Below are positions 12,316 through 21,601 of a stretch of DNA of 41,087 nucleotides, one piece after another (position 1 is the stretch's first letter; every line of letters begins with the position of its first letter). The stretch is taken from positions 1-41,087 of IMG/VR virus record IMGVR_UViG_3300021440_000059; one strand, written 5' to 3'. The position numbers were made by a program, and so were the translations under genes. Origin of the DNA: a virus. Under the pieces are notes generated by a model. The model did not search any database and was not told where the DNA came from. It was given only the letters and a program-made list of their open reading frames with translations.

Positions 12316-14054
12316 CACAAATCCTTTCCACGTAAATCAGTCCAGCCAAGTGTGACAATGCGGGCGGTGCTTGTCCCAACCTCTCTGTGTCCAATCTGAG
12401 CTGACGTGTTTGTCCAAACAGATGCAGGCCCTACAGCATATCCGGAAGCAGTTCCAGAATAATAAACTTGAGCCAAAGGTGTCGCGGTTGTGGATGGGGC
12501 GAGATCAGCGTTTGAAAGGTCACTAAAATAAAAACCTCCGTTACCGCCACCCCCGCCATCGATTGAGGCATGAAAATGCCCTTTCATCTTTCTTCCTCTT
12601 GGGATAGTGCAGGTTAAAGTCAATCTTGTGTTAGTGGGCGACCCGGTGGAGTATTCCAAAATTGGCGTATCCCACCAAAATTCATTATCTATTTGTACAA
12701 ATTTTGTCCATTGCCCAGAACCATTGGTAAGTCCTCCGCCTATATATCTATACTGTGTGTAGTTTGTTGGAAGCGTAGGGTTTGTACTATTTGTTGAAAA
12801 CACTACGTCCACCACGCCAGTATCTGGCCGTCGAATTATGTAAAAATAATACCATGTATTATTTGCTATTGATCCCGTATCTAATCCACCATTTCCAGTT
12901 CCAACAACCCATGAAGCCGTTGTTTTATTTATTGCAGACAAAGAAAGAACAACAACATTTGTACTATCTGTAGCTTGCCCAGAAGCAATAGACATAGTTG
13001 TCGAAGCCCCAGCGGTTGCTAAAGTAAGCCCTGATAAATATGATCTTGGGATTGGAGTGGTATTAGCAATTCCAGTTGCAGGATTCAACAAGACCACCTT
13101 GTCCAGCGTCGAATCATATTGAAGCTCAAGCCAATGACCAGCCCCAGCAATATCGCCTACTGCCAATGTAGTATTAGCGCCTTTTACAATTGTTTTCGCA
13201 GTTAAAACACCGCTATTGGCTGTAAATGTTGGCGTTGTTGTGGCATTAGCAGATGCCGCACGAACCATAAAAGGCACGCCATTAGGCCATATTCTTGGGG
13301 CGGGTGAAAACGTTGCGGTGATTGCATCAGCAGTTCCGCCAGCGCTTGCAATTAAAGATTGATTGGATGCAATTGCATCATATGCGCTATATATATTTGT
13401 TGCATCGCCAAAAATAAATTGGGCAGAATTAACAACCACACCAGTACCTGCCGCAGTTTTACAAGTAATTGTGTATGCGCCAGTTGTGTTATTGACAACA
13501 ATCCATTCGCCAACAATAGATGGAAAAATCAAATTCAAGTTTGCAGTGAGCGTGCCAGTAATAACAACAATAGGCTTGCCATATTGCGCAGCGGTCAACG
13601 TGACGTTGGCATTCGTCATTGTGACGGATGCCGCGCCCGTGGTGAAATCTGGCACCCAGCCCGCAGCAATTGCGCCAGCGCCTTCGGGGTCTGTAGTATT
13701 GCCGTCCGTAGTATTAAACCAATAGCCAGTGCCGTCAGAACGCAGCACCCGTGCGCCTTTAGGATAGCCGCTTACATTGCTATCAGTGGCAAAAGAACTA
13801 TCATATACATACCCCGCCCCAGCGTTTGCCCACCGAACAATTGCAGACAAAGAATATAGAACCCCATTCATGTCTAATCCTGAAGGGGGAACGCCACCTG
13901 CGGCAATTGGCGTTCTTGTAAGAGGCGGGAATCCGTCTGTAAGCGAAGCTGCACCAGGTGTAATGCCGATTTGCGAAGCTGTTGGTATGGAATTTTTACC
14001 ACCAGCGTTTGCAAAAGGCAGAACTAATTTTGCGGGGGAGTTAACTAACTGCAT
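12315..14054 (-). CDS. Tail fibre (host-recognition) protein
   Basis: 579 residues from ATG 14054 (MQLVNSPAKLVLPFANAGGK). The start shows the conserved beginning of many phage fibres (GITPGAASLTDGFPPLTRTP, SGLDMNGVLYSLSAI), which fixes the fibre to the baseplate. The middle is Thr/Asn/Ala-rich beta repeat, and the last third has a Gly-rich segment (IDGGGGGNGGFYF) likely to form the receptor-binding tip. Located between a baseplate gene and its assembly protein. The frame reaches 14165, but the upstream codons overlap the DUF2612 gene and are not needed. Confidence 0.85.
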   Translation of the reverse strand: MQLVNSPAKLVLPFANAGGKNSIPTASQIGITPGAASLTDGFPPLTRTPIAAGGVPPSGLDMNGVLYSLSAIVRWANAGAGYVYDSSFATDSNVSGYPKGARVLRSDGTGYWFNTTDGNTTDPEGAGAIAAGWVPDFTTGAASVTMTNANVTLTAAQYGKPIVVITGTLTANLNLIFPSIVGEWIVVNNTTGAYTITCKTAAGTGVVVNSAQFIFGDATNIYSAYDAIASNQSLIASAGGTADAITATFSPAPRIWPNGVPFMVRAASANATTTPTFTANSGVLTAKTIVKGANTTLAVGDIAGAGHWLELQYDSTLDKVVLLNPATGIANTTPIPRSYLSGLTLATAGASTTMSIASGQATDSTNVVVLSLSAINKTTASWVVGTGNGGLDTGSIANNTWYYFYIIRRPDTGVVDVVFSTNSTNPTLPTNYTQYRYIGGGLTNGSGQWTKFVQIDNEFWWDTPILEYSTGSPTNTRLTLTCTIPRGRKMKGHFHASIDGGGGGNGGFYFSDLSNADLAPSTTATPLAQVYYSGTASGYAVGPASVWTNTSAQIGHREVGTSTARIVTLGWTDLRGKDL

Positions 14055-14703
14055 AAATGGCACTTTCTGAAATAAATGGGGCCTGCCCAAAAGGCGCACA
14101 ATCACCAGCTTCGGAAAAACCAAACACCGGAAAGTCACTTTGTATAAGTGTAGCACTAACACCAACTGGCCTAGGCATTACGCCGGATTCTGCAATAATT
14201 GCCAATTCATATGGACTTAAAACAAACTCAAAAACATATCTCATAGACATGTTTCCAAGATCGTTAACGTAACATTTGCCACGAGTCGCAAACAAATTTT
14301 GTAATAATTGATTTATTGTTTGCGCAGTGCAATTTGATATATTTACTAAGGCTTTTGTAAATATCAATTGACGATATGCGTCGTCTGATAATAAATATGA
14401 TTGCGTAGCTGCCTCTATGCCTGAATAAAAAGGCTGCTCATCAAAAGGATATGAGCCTGGTGACGCTTGGCTAAACCCAAAATACAATGGGTCTTCTGGT
14501 ATTTTTAATACCCTACTGACGTTTACTATCCTGCCCCATACATCCAGCCCAAAACCTTGGGCAGTGTCAACATTCCAAACAAAATCAAAAAACGTGTTAA
14601 AATCAGTACGCGGGTCAATATACTCATTCATATTTTGAATAAGCTGACCAATAGTTGAGCTATTGCCGTATTGACTAACAATTGTTTGTTCTACATCTAA
14701 CAC
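14041..14703 (-). CDS. DUF2612-type baseplate protein
   Basis: 220 residues matching the DUF2612 family of contractile-phage baseplates: a helical N-terminus (IGQLIQNMNEYIDPRTDFNT), FVWNVDTAQGFGLDVWGRIV near residue 45, then SDDAYRQLIFTKALVNISN and a beta-rich end. Position after the J-like gene and before the fibre corresponds to the P2 gpI slot, where the protein links baseplate wedge and fibre. It ends 14 nt inside the fibre gene. Confidence 0.8.
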   Translation of the reverse strand: MLDVEQTIVSQYGNSSTIGQLIQNMNEYIDPRTDFNTFFDFVWNVDTAQGFGLDVWGRIVNVSRVLKIPEDPLYFGFSQASPGSYPFDEQPFYSGIEAATQSYLLSDDAYRQLIFTKALVNISNCTAQTINQLLQNLFATRGKCYVNDLGNMSMRYVFEFVLSPYELAIIAESGVMPRPVGVSATLIQSDFPVFGFSEAGDCAPFGQAPFISESAIYAVS

Positions 14704-14705
14704 AA

Positions 14706-15920
14706 TTACACCAATGTGACAGAAATATCAGATTCGGACAATGTGGGCGATTGGTCAACCCCTACATTTAATGTAGTCAATGTAGGGCTAGAGCTACCGA
14801 TTAAAATAGAGATTACTGAAGCATTAGGCGCTACCAAAGAAACCGCGCCATAATATCGGCTTGCAAAAATAGAAGCCCCAATTCTTTCGCGTGATGCCCC
14901 ATCAGCTCCATTAAACCGCGCAATAATTGCAGCTTTTGTTAAAGCAACAATGTTGGAAGGTAGAGAAGAGTTGTTTGCAATTTGCACTGCAAACTTTATT
15001 GCTAAAGATGACGGCCTCTGAAATTTGACTACATAATAAGGCTGTGGATAGCTGTATCCGCTTGTATCTTGCACCGTGACTGATGTATTTCCGTTGTAAT
15101 CGCAGCCAACGTCTTTTTTTAGCCAAATAGCTTTGGCTATATCAGCGTCCGCTCCGCCCACCACAGCAACATACAGTGAATTTTTTACAAGCGGGTAATT
15201 TGTTGGGCCTGCCAATACAGTAGAGCCGCTTGGATTGTCTAATACGTAAACGTCCAAAACATTGTCCAATGCAAAAACGCTTGCATAAATGGATTGCAAT
15301 GTGCCTAGCCCGTTTAAGGCAACAGAGTTTTTGCGTCTATATTCAAAATCTGCACGACTTTCTACAGTGGAGCCCAAAACACCGTCGGTGGCGTTGGTAA
15401 TGGTAGACCATCCTGGAATTGCTTGATAGACCAATATCAATGTGCCAGCAGCGCATGGTATTGGGCCAGTCTGCACATTTTGAAAAGTAGCAGGTACTGA
15501 ACCCGTCGAGTCTATTGTGACATCGCTCTGATTGATGTAGGTATTGCCAGACGTATCTTGTGCCAAAGTGCCAGCCGGGACAATAGTGCCAACAAGCCCA
15601 CTGACCGTGGCCGTCACTGATGTGGCCGTTGCAGGTTTGCGGTTCAAAAAGTAAATGCGCCCAATGGCATCTTGAAATCTGCCATCCGCATATTGCGGGT
15701 CAATTTGATTTACAAAATATGCAAACTCATTATTTTTGTCAGAAATAATTGCCGATTGACTAGAGGCAAGCTGCCCTTGTGGGGTTTCCAAATTTGGATT
15801 GAGCCCGCCGCCAAAAGCGGCATTCATATCACTTTGAACGCCCGCAAGAATATCAGTTTCAGCGGGAATTGTTATTCCTGCTTGTGTAAACTGAATTTTT
15901 GGAACGCTGGATGTTGCCAT
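14706..15920 (-). CDS. Baseplate J-like protein (wedge)
   Basis: 404 residues with the standard J-like features: TQAGITIPAETDILAGVQSD at the start, NPNLETPQGQLASSQSAII, YADGRFQDAIGRIYFLNRKP, then the conserved Ig-like core and VESRADFEYRRKNSVALNGL. This family (P2 gpJ, Mu gp47, T4 gp6) makes the wedge ring whose rearrangement triggers sheath contraction. The neighbours upstream (gp25/W-like) and downstream (DUF2612) are the expected ones. Two bases separate it from the next gene. Confidence 0.9.
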   Translation of the reverse strand: MATSSVPKIQFTQAGITIPAETDILAGVQSDMNAAFGGGLNPNLETPQGQLASSQSAIISDKNNEFAYFVNQIDPQYADGRFQDAIGRIYFLNRKPATATSVTATVSGLVGTIVPAGTLAQDTSGNTYINQSDVTIDSTGSVPATFQNVQTGPIPCAAGTLILVYQAIPGWSTITNATDGVLGSTVESRADFEYRRKNSVALNGLGTLQSIYASVFALDNVLDVYVLDNPSGSTVLAGPTNYPLVKNSLYVAVVGGADADIAKAIWLKKDVGCDYNGNTSVTVQDTSGYSYPQPYYVVKFQRPSSLAIKFAVQIANNSSLPSNIVALTKAAIIARFNGADGASRERIGASIFASRYYGAVSLVAPNASVISILIGSSSPTLTTLNVGVDQSPTLSESDISVTLV

Positions 15921-15940
15921 TTTATTTGCTTAAAAACTTC

Positions 15941-16300
15941 TTAAAAAGTGACATTGTTTGCAGCGCCAGTTTCGTCTATAAACTGTATTTGACCTGCAAT
16001 TTCTCTCGAATCAAACGAAGAAATTATACATTGCGCAGATACTACGCCTGGAACTGTTAATGCAGCTTTTTCAATATACCCTGTAAGCAATGAAAGTGGC
16101 GGCAATTGCCCAAGTATTTCTTCAAAATACGGTATGCCTTTAGTAGTGTTGTACCACAATTCGCCCAAAAACAAACGCACCGCGCTTGCTACATCTTGGG
16201 CCAAAGCATATGGCGGTTGTGCCATTGCTATGTTGCCAGAACTATCAATCACCAAATCCCATGCCGATCTGTCCAGCAAAAGCGTGTTGTATTGCGTCAT
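15941..16300 (-). CDS. Baseplate wedge protein, gp25/gpW-like
   Basis: 119 residues (LLLDRSAWDLVIDSSGNIAM, YALAQDVASAVRLFLGELWY, TTKGIPYFEEILG) with the layout of the gp25/gpW-like baseplate proteins, which connect sheath to wedge and nucleate sheath assembly. It lies directly before the J-like gene as in P2-type tails, and overlaps the spike gene by four bases. Confidence 0.8.
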   Translation of the reverse strand: MTQYNTLLLDRSAWDLVIDSSGNIAMAQPPYALAQDVASAVRLFLGELWYNTTKGIPYFEEILGQLPPLSLLTGYIEKAALTVPGVVSAQCIISSFDSREIAGQIQFIDETGAANNVTF

Positions 16301-17070
16301 ACTGGGGCTCCTGTTTGTCCGCCACCGGGCTGCACTCCGCCATGTGCATGTGAGTGTAAACTTGTTCCTTGAGCGGTCACATCGCCCGCAACAGACATAG
16401 ATCCGGACAATGTGGCTGCACCTCCTCCAATTTGAGAAAGCGAACCATTTAATACGGTTTCTCCATTTACCCTGAAAATTGGAGTTGTAATAGTTGTAGA
16501 TGTAGTGCCATTTATCTCTACACTTGCTGCGTTTAGTTGAATATCTGGCGCATCTAAAATAACTGCAACAGGGCTATGTAGTTTAATGCCTGCGGTGCTA
16601 AATTGCACATATTGCGTAGGCGTGCCATTCAAAACGCCACCCAAATACATGCCGTCAGCAAAACTATATTGACGATAGCTGCCCGGTGGGGATTGTGTTT
16701 TTGTTGTTTTTATATTTGAAATATCGCGTGAAGCAAAAACACAAATACCAATATCGCCCTTTTGTGGGTCAATAATAATACCGTTTGTCCCGCCTTGAAT
16801 GCGTAAATAAGGCAAGTTATAGATGGTTACATGTAACACAGAATTGCCCGCACCATCTAATTGATTTACCAATGGCGTAACGTCCACAAAACCAACAGGC
16901 GAAACGCCACCGGAATTAGTGCAAGATTCAATACGCACCAATGTTGCGGTTTGCATTTTTGCCAATGCTTGCTGCACTAGAAAAGAAATTCTATTGAATT
17001 CTCCCCAATTGCTAGCAGGCCCAATTGCCCCATTTGGCAGTTGGTTATTATTTGATGATTGCAAAGCCAT
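16297..17070 (-). CDS. Baseplate central spike protein (gpV/gp138-like)
   Basis: 257 residues. The N-terminal OB-like region (LVRIESCTNSGGVSPVGFVD, then PQKGDIGICVFASRDIS) matches the Gp138/gpV group, followed by beta-helical repeats. The C-terminal tip has HSHAHGGVQPGGGQTG, where the H-x-H motif usually coordinates iron in a trimeric membrane-piercing spike. It caps the tail tube end and punctures the outer membrane on contraction. Confidence 0.85.
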   Translation of the reverse strand: MALQSSNNNQLPNGAIGPASNWGEFNRISFLVQQALAKMQTATLVRIESCTNSGGVSPVGFVDVTPLVNQLDGAGNSVLHVTIYNLPYLRIQGGTNGIIIDPQKGDIGICVFASRDISNIKTTKTQSPPGSYRQYSFADGMYLGGVLNGTPTQYVQFSTAGIKLHSPVAVILDAPDIQLNAASVEINGTTSTTITTPIFRVNGETVLNGSLSQIGGGAATLSGSMSVAGDVTAQGTSLHSHAHGGVQPGGGQTGAPV

Positions 17071-17920
17071 ACGGGCTACCTCTTATTGTGGAAAACCATG
17101 CGCCGCCCGGTTTTTCAGATTCTAATTTATGCGCAACAGAAACAACAACCCATTCGCCCTCTGCTTTTTTTATATCGGTTTTGAGCTTGATTGAGCCGCC
17201 AAAAGTAACCGATGGATTAAACAATGTTTGAAAGTTCACACCAATTGCATCAAAAGTTGGGTATCCAATAAGCCCGGACTGAGGTGATATTTCAGGAATA
17301 AAACCTTTTCGCGGCAAGTATTTATTGGTAATTGCCAATATCTTATCGTCAATATACAAAGAACAATTAGCAGCTTTTGCAACTTCTAAAGCCTGTTCTT
17401 TCAAAGTGTTTGCAAGGTAAATGTCAGATAGCATTACGCTAACGTTATTATTTTCAAACGTTAGCCCCATATCTTTGGCAATTCTTTCCATTACAAAAGC
17501 CACGTCAACCCCGCCTTTTATGCTAAACGGTTGCACAGGTTGCAACCCGTTAAAATAGCAAGATTGCGCTTCTATATATAGATGCACATCCGGCATGCTT
17601 TTGTAATCACCCCAAGCATTTACAATGTTGCCAGCAAAAACAAGCGTCTCTATTTTGCCGTCAATTGCAATAACTTGCACCGTGTTTTTAATAGCATAAT
17701 CTGGCCGCCACCTCAAAGTGGTTATGCTGTTCATATCATCTTGTTTTACACCAAAGATTTTTGCCTTTAGCGTGCCCATCATCATGCCGCCAGCTTTATC
17801 AATATCGACGGCTGATCTGAAACCTTCTAAGATGATCTGGTCATTATTTGTCTCGCCAAACTTATCAGTGCCTAGCGTAATAACAAACCGTAGTTGCTTT
17901 TTATTTTCGAATGAGGTCAT
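17048..17920 (-). CDS. Baseplate hub protein (gpD/gp44-like)
   Basis: About 290 residues. The start is taken at ATG 17920 (MTSFENKKQLRFVITLGTDK), though an in-frame ATG at 17932 is possible. The sequence (FAGNIVNAWGDYKSMPDVHL, GVDVAFVMERIAKDMGLTFE, LANTLKEQALEVAKAANCSL) fits hub proteins that form the trimeric ring between tube and spike. It precedes the spike gene and overlaps it by 23 nt and the upstream plug gene by 20 nt. Function by family and position. Confidence 0.8.
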   Translation of the reverse strand: MTSFENKKQLRFVITLGTDKFGETNNDQIILEGFRSAVDIDKAGGMMMGTLKAKIFGVKQDDMNSITTLRWRPDYAIKNTVQVIAIDGKIETLVFAGNIVNAWGDYKSMPDVHLYIEAQSCYFNGLQPVQPFSIKGGVDVAFVMERIAKDMGLTFENNNVSVMLSDIYLANTLKEQALEVAKAANCSLYIDDKILAITNKYLPRKGFIPEISPQSGLIGYPTFDAIGVNFQTLFNPSVTFGGSIKLKTDIKKAEGEWVVVSVAHKLESEKPGGAWFSTIRGSPYGFAIIK

Positions 17921-18215
17921 ATTCCACGTCATTCAAATAAAGCAATTCAAACCTGGTTCCAAGTCCATCATAGGTAGGGTCTGAACGGCCTTGTGTATCA
18001 TTAAAAAGCAGGTTCCCAACAAACCCAGTGTATTCTCGGCATACAATCCCCACAGCATCATGGGCCAGTACGCCAGACACGATCTCTACTTCATCAGAAA
18101 TTACATTTACAAAAATACCTTGAGTTTTTTGATAAATATCAATCTGAACATTTTGACCGCCCAAAACAGATTTTACAGATTGCGATGGTACTGTTTGTAA
18201 TGGTATTGTTTGCAT
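17901..18215 (-). CDS. Baseplate plug protein family
   Basis: 104 residues opening MQTIPLQTVPSQSVKSVLGG, then NVQIDIYQKTQGIFVNVISD, EYTGFVGNLLFNDTQG and a final LGTRFELLYLNDVEY: the hallmark of the small plug proteins of contractile phages, which sit in the hub channel. Its ATG overlaps the upstream TGA (TGATG). Confidence 0.8.
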   Translation of the reverse strand: MQTIPLQTVPSQSVKSVLGGQNVQIDIYQKTQGIFVNVISDEVEIVSGVLAHDAVGIVCREYTGFVGNLLFNDTQGRSDPTYDGLGTRFELLYLNDVEYDLIRK

Positions 18216-18919
18216 CAGTTAGATATACCCAATTTTTTAGCCAAGTTCAAAAGGGTAGATTGTGGTGCGGTTTGCGCTTGCACTTTTCCACTATCAGATT
18301 TTGGAGTGGCCCCAACGTCTTTTGGCTTTTCTGATTCTGCATAAGTTGCAGAAACAGTACGAATTTCTTTTAATGCTATTTCTACAATTAAAAGAGTAGC
18401 TCCCCGCGAGGTACGACGCTGATAGTTGTACCGTTCTATGCTATAACCAATGTATTGCTTTTCTGGAGTTACAACGCTGTATAGATCGGTGGATTTGCAT
18501 GCAAGATCAATAGCATCTAAAAATGTAGTGCGTTCGCTTTTGCTACCGGAAAAACAAAGAGTCACTACGGGGGCCGCCGGGGATTCAACTTTGTTGTAAC
18601 TGGAAAAACTGCCTTTTTCAATTGGAAAATCACTCACCTTTGTTTCTTTGGAATAATCAACAGACCCTGTAGAAAGTGTGGCTCCAATTCCTACAGATGA
18701 TAGGGCAGAATTTGTTAGGCCGCTAAACTTTGATGGATCGCCCAGAGCTTTGCCGTTTGAATCAAAAATTCCCCATTGCGATTCAACTTGAACCAAACTC
18801 CATAGAAAGCCCTGCACCAAGCCAAGGGCCGCGCGGATTGTCGGGGGGAAATTGGGCGAACGCGGTATTGCAGGAACACCAGGCACGTTAGGCACATCGG
18901 GGAAAGGTATAGTTGGCAT
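18215..18919 (-). CDS. Baseplate/tail-hub adaptor protein
   Basis: 234 residues with a proline-rich N-terminus (IPFPDVPNVPGVPAIPR) that is typical of a baseplate protein placed directly after the tape measure in this tail type. The central part (FSGSKSERTTFLDAIDLACK, YSVVTPEKQYIGYSIERYNY, then a Thr/Arg beta strand) suggests a Dit- or gp48-like tube-to-hub adaptor. Its C-terminal quarter is low complexity (SEKPKDVGATPKSDSGKVQA). Function inferred from order. Confidence 0.65.
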   Translation of the reverse strand: MPTIPFPDVPNVPGVPAIPRSPNFPPTIRAALGLVQGFLWSLVQVESQWGIFDSNGKALGDPSKFSGLTNSALSSVGIGATLSTGSVDYSKETKVSDFPIEKGSFSSYNKVESPAAPVVTLCFSGSKSERTTFLDAIDLACKSTDLYSVVTPEKQYIGYSIERYNYQRRTSRGATLLIVEIALKEIRTVSATYAESEKPKDVGATPKSDSGKVQAQTAPQSTLLNLAKKLGISN

Positions 18920-20748
18920 TAGTTAGCCATCCCGTAGTTAGCCTGGGCAGTGAAAAGGTATTCCATAGATTGCCCGACATCCCTAGCAATTCCAGTAGCA
19001 TCAGTGGCCGCAGTGTACACCTTAATTTCGCCGATATTTGTTTCTACACTTCTATTGCCAGCTTGCACCCCGCCACCAGATTTTGACAAAGCCATCTGCG
19101 CAGCGCCCGCGCCGGATGCGGCCTGTGAAGCGCCTGGGATGCCCCCAAGCATGGCAAGCGCCAGTTGCCCGCGCTTCGCGGCTTCCCCGGCCTTGTCGGC
19201 GGGTCGTTCGTAGTGCGTGGACACTACCCCAGCGGCTTCCGCTGCCCCGGTGGTCCCACGCAAAATGTTACCGGCCTTGCGCTCGTTGCCTTGCGTCAAT
19301 TCGTATTGCATGAAGGCCATTTGTTCTTCAAAGGTAGACCCTTGAATGTTTTTGCCAAAACGCTTCTTGAATTCAGCTTGACGGTCTGGATGCCATTGCC
19401 CAATGCCGTATGCTTTGCCGTTATCGCCCACAGCGGATGGATTGAAATTTGATTCGCGGCTGATATTGGCAGCCAGGCCAGCCGCCTGCTCCTTAGACCA
19501 GCCTTGCGCCTGAAAGTAGGCCATTGCCGCAGATGAAGTGCTGCCCGCCGGGGTCGGAGCTTCTTCGCCATACTTCTTGCCGTTGCCGCTGATAAATTCG
19601 CCTACCGCAAATTTGGCACGCTTCCAGTCGCCAGAAAAAACGGCAGCCAGCATGTCGGCTGCGGCAATGGCACGGTAAATAATGTCCCCCAAAGCGTCTT
19701 TAAGCCAGCGAATCGCATTGCTGGCCAGCTTGAAGCCCGGCTCCCATTTTCCCCAATCAATGAAGCTGTCGCCGCCGCGTTTCCACGTTTGATAATCTTG
19801 CCACAAAGCAGCAATTGCCGCAGCTAGCCCTAAAACTGCGGTAGCGGTTAGATTGATTGGTATTGTGGCTATTGCAATACCTGCCAAACCAACACCAATA
19901 ATGGTTAAAAAATTACTGATAAATTCTTTGTTTTCTTTGCACCAATTGCCAAAACTTTGAAAAATTGAAAATAGCTTTTCAAGTGCGGGGCCAGCCGTCA
20001 ATAGCAATTCTCTACCAAAAGCCTCAAAACTTTGGCGACTATCTGTCATTGCCAGTTTAAGACGGCTAGATGATTCGGCTTGTTCTTTGGTAACTGCGCC
20101 ATATTCTTTTTGGCGCTTAATCATCAATTCAACTTCAGAGCGGCCCTTTAACAAAAGGTTCATAGTGCCGGGGTCGATCCCCATGCCAACGCCCATGTTG
20201 TAGGCCGTTTTCCTTTCCATTTTAGAAAAACGGTCTGCCATGTCTAGCAATTCTTCAGTAACATCTCTGACGTTACCGTTTGCATCCGACATGCTTATCC
20301 CGAGAGCTGAGAAATATGGAATAAGCCCGCTTTGGCCTGTTAGCTGTAATTCGGTTTGCGCACGACTCAGCATATCCATAGTGCCCTGCAAGCCCTGTGC
20401 AGAGCCCCCCGCTAGCTCTGCGGCATTTGACCAGGCGGAGACGGTGTTTTCACTAACGCCTAGATTTTTGGAAAATCGATCTAGTGCGGCAGACGATTCG
20501 ATCATCTGCTCTGCAAAGCGCTGGACGGCCATTGTGCCGCCTATTACAGCCAAAAACTTGACGGCGCTTTTAGCTACACTTTCAAAGCCTTCAGAGCCAT
20601 CTTTGCCGGTCTTTTTTAGCTTTGCCCCAGCTTTGTCAGCTTCATTGCCGGTGTCTTTTAAGGCTTTATCGACTTTTGATTTTCCAGCGCTAAACCCAGA
20701 CGAATCTAGTCCTAGCGTTACTATCAAACTGTCAATAATGGTTGCCAT
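18919..20748 (-). CDS. Tail tape measure protein with C-terminal tail-lysozyme domain
   Basis: 609 residues. The N-terminus (SLIVTLGLDSSGFSAGKSKV) and the long helix with membrane-like segments near 285-320 (IIGVGLAGIAIATIPINLTA) are typical of tape measures, which fix tail length and enter the cell envelope. From about residue 405 a phage tail-lysozyme domain begins: AYFQAQGWSKEQAAGLAANI, then SRESNFNPSAVGDNGKAYGI and GQWHPDRQAEF. This domain would open the peptidoglycan during DNA delivery. The short length implies a tail of moderate size. Confidence 0.9.
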   Translation of the reverse strand: MATIIDSLIVTLGLDSSGFSAGKSKVDKALKDTGNEADKAGAKLKKTGKDGSEGFESVAKSAVKFLAVIGGTMAVQRFAEQMIESSAALDRFSKNLGVSENTVSAWSNAAELAGGSAQGLQGTMDMLSRAQTELQLTGQSGLIPYFSALGISMSDANGNVRDVTEELLDMADRFSKMERKTAYNMGVGMGIDPGTMNLLLKGRSEVELMIKRQKEYGAVTKEQAESSSRLKLAMTDSRQSFEAFGRELLLTAGPALEKLFSIFQSFGNWCKENKEFISNFLTIIGVGLAGIAIATIPINLTATAVLGLAAAIAALWQDYQTWKRGGDSFIDWGKWEPGFKLASNAIRWLKDALGDIIYRAIAAADMLAAVFSGDWKRAKFAVGEFISGNGKKYGEEAPTPAGSTSSAAMAYFQAQGWSKEQAAGLAANISRESNFNPSAVGDNGKAYGIGQWHPDRQAEFKKRFGKNIQGSTFEEQMAFMQYELTQGNERKAGNILRGTTGAAEAAGVVSTHYERPADKAGEAAKRGQLALAMLGGIPGASQAASGAGAAQMALSKSGGGVQAGNRSVETNIGEIKVYTAATDATGIARDVGQSMEYLFTAQANYGMAN

Positions 20749-20749
20749 T

Positions 20750-21357
20750 TTATTCCTGTCTGGATAAGGCCATATTGTAATCGTCTACCGTAATTACTTC
20801 TAACATGTCATAGACATCTTGCACTCCATACACGGTGTCTAATTCATGCAAAGTAGCCATTTTTTTTGACAACAAAGTAGCTATTGTTGACGGTAAATTT
20901 ACATATTCTGCATAGTTTTTTTGCGGGCCGTCACCAATTATTCTGCGGAGATTGAGGGGGCGACGGCCTTCAAAAAACCCATGTGCAGTTTCCAAATTTC
21001 TGCGCGAATTTTTATTCGTGTTGCAATTTCCTCTATGTCTTCTTCAATCAAATTTCTTACAACATGAGGTTTATTTGGGTCTGGCATTACTTGTACGCAT
21101 TGCCACATTTCTGCCAACAATGGCTCTGCCACTTCCCATTTAAGGCCAACCAATGCTTTAATGCCTATTTGAGCAAGTGCGGCAACACCCATTTTTTCAA
21201 ACCCAGCGGGTGCTTGCACTCCGCCAGACATCATAGCCAGCAAAACGCGCATGGCCCATGATTCTGCTTTGCTAGCAGGAAGTTCGGTTAGAACAAATAC
21301 TTTGTTTTTGTCCCTGCCATCATCTGTGACCGTGTAATTTAGTGTCGCGCGTGCCAT
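20750..21357 (-). CDS. Tail assembly chaperone, frameshifted long form (gpGT-like)
   Basis: After 129 codons of the short form, -1 slippage at T TTT TTG would continue as EGRRPLNLRRIIGDG through NYAEYVNLPSTIATLLSKKM to the stop at 20750, giving 202 residues. The downstream part has no ATG and no ribosome site at its overlap with the first frame; its only independent start would be a TTG. This reproduces the G/GT pair of lambda and many other tails, where the T part contacts the tube protein. The stop lies just before the tape-measure ATG. Confidence 0.8.
20938..21357 (-). CDS. Tail assembly chaperone, short form (gpG-like)
   Basis: 139 residues (LNYTVTDDGRDKNKVFVLTE, WAMRVLLAMMSGGVQAPAGF, HVVRNLIEEDIEEIATRI). 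It occupies the position between tube and tape measure where chaperones are made as a short form and a frameshifted long form. It would coat the tape measure before tube polymerisation. A slippery heptamer lies eleven codons before its stop. An SD-led 66-residue gene precedes it by one base. Confidence 0.85.
   Translation of the reverse strand: MARATLNYTVTDDGRDKNKVFVLTELPASKAESWAMRVLLAMMSGGVQAPAGFEKMGVAALAQIGIKALVGLKWEVAEPLLAEMWQCVQVMPDPNKPHVVRNLIEEDIEEIATRIKIRAEIWKLHMGFLKAVAPSISAE
20971..20977 (-). other. Programmed -1 frameshift slippery site T TTT TTG
   Basis: In the chaperone frame the codons read GGT TTT TTG, giving the X XXY YYZ heptamer in the correct phase. Slippage moves ribosomes into the open downstream frame that lacks its own start. 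Confidence 0.8.
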
Positions 21358-21558
21358 TCAAACCTCCGTTTTTTCGCAAGACGTTAAGATTTTAATAATC
21401 TCATCTTTTTGTGAAAAGCTAGCCATTTGTGAAAAAACAAATTGAACAATACCATTTTTTATATTGATATTTATTTCCGCACATTTACTTGGATTGATCC
21501 CAAAATGTTTGCATAGCTCTGGCCCAATATCATGAGCAGATATAACGCGGTTTTCCAT
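21358..21558 (-). CDS. Small hypothetical protein before tail chaperones, 66 aa
   Basis: Starts MENRVISAHDIGPELCKHFG, preceded by GGAGAGG some nine bases upstream, a strong ribosome site. It has an AT-rich codon style and ends one base before the chaperone ATG. The internal NINIKNGIVQFVFS looks like a small beta hairpin. Family not recognised; a tail-assembly helper is possible from its place. Confidence 0.75.
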   Translation of the reverse strand: MENRVISAHDIGPELCKHFGINPSKCAEININIKNGIVQFVFSQMASFSQKDEIIKILTSCEKTEV

Positions 21559-21601
21559 TTATGTTACCTCTCCGTAACGGTTTTCCTCTCCTAATTAAGG
21601 T

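Noticed and set aside
13359-13859. 166-aa plus-strand ORF opposite the tail fibre
   Set aside because: Antisense shadow of the fibre gene with unlikely composition; similar plus-strand ORFs opposite the sheath, tape measure and cement genes were dropped for the same reason.
20750-20995. Independent 81-aa gene with TTG start
   Set aside because: No ribosome site; the slippery heptamer explains the frame better as a frameshift extension.
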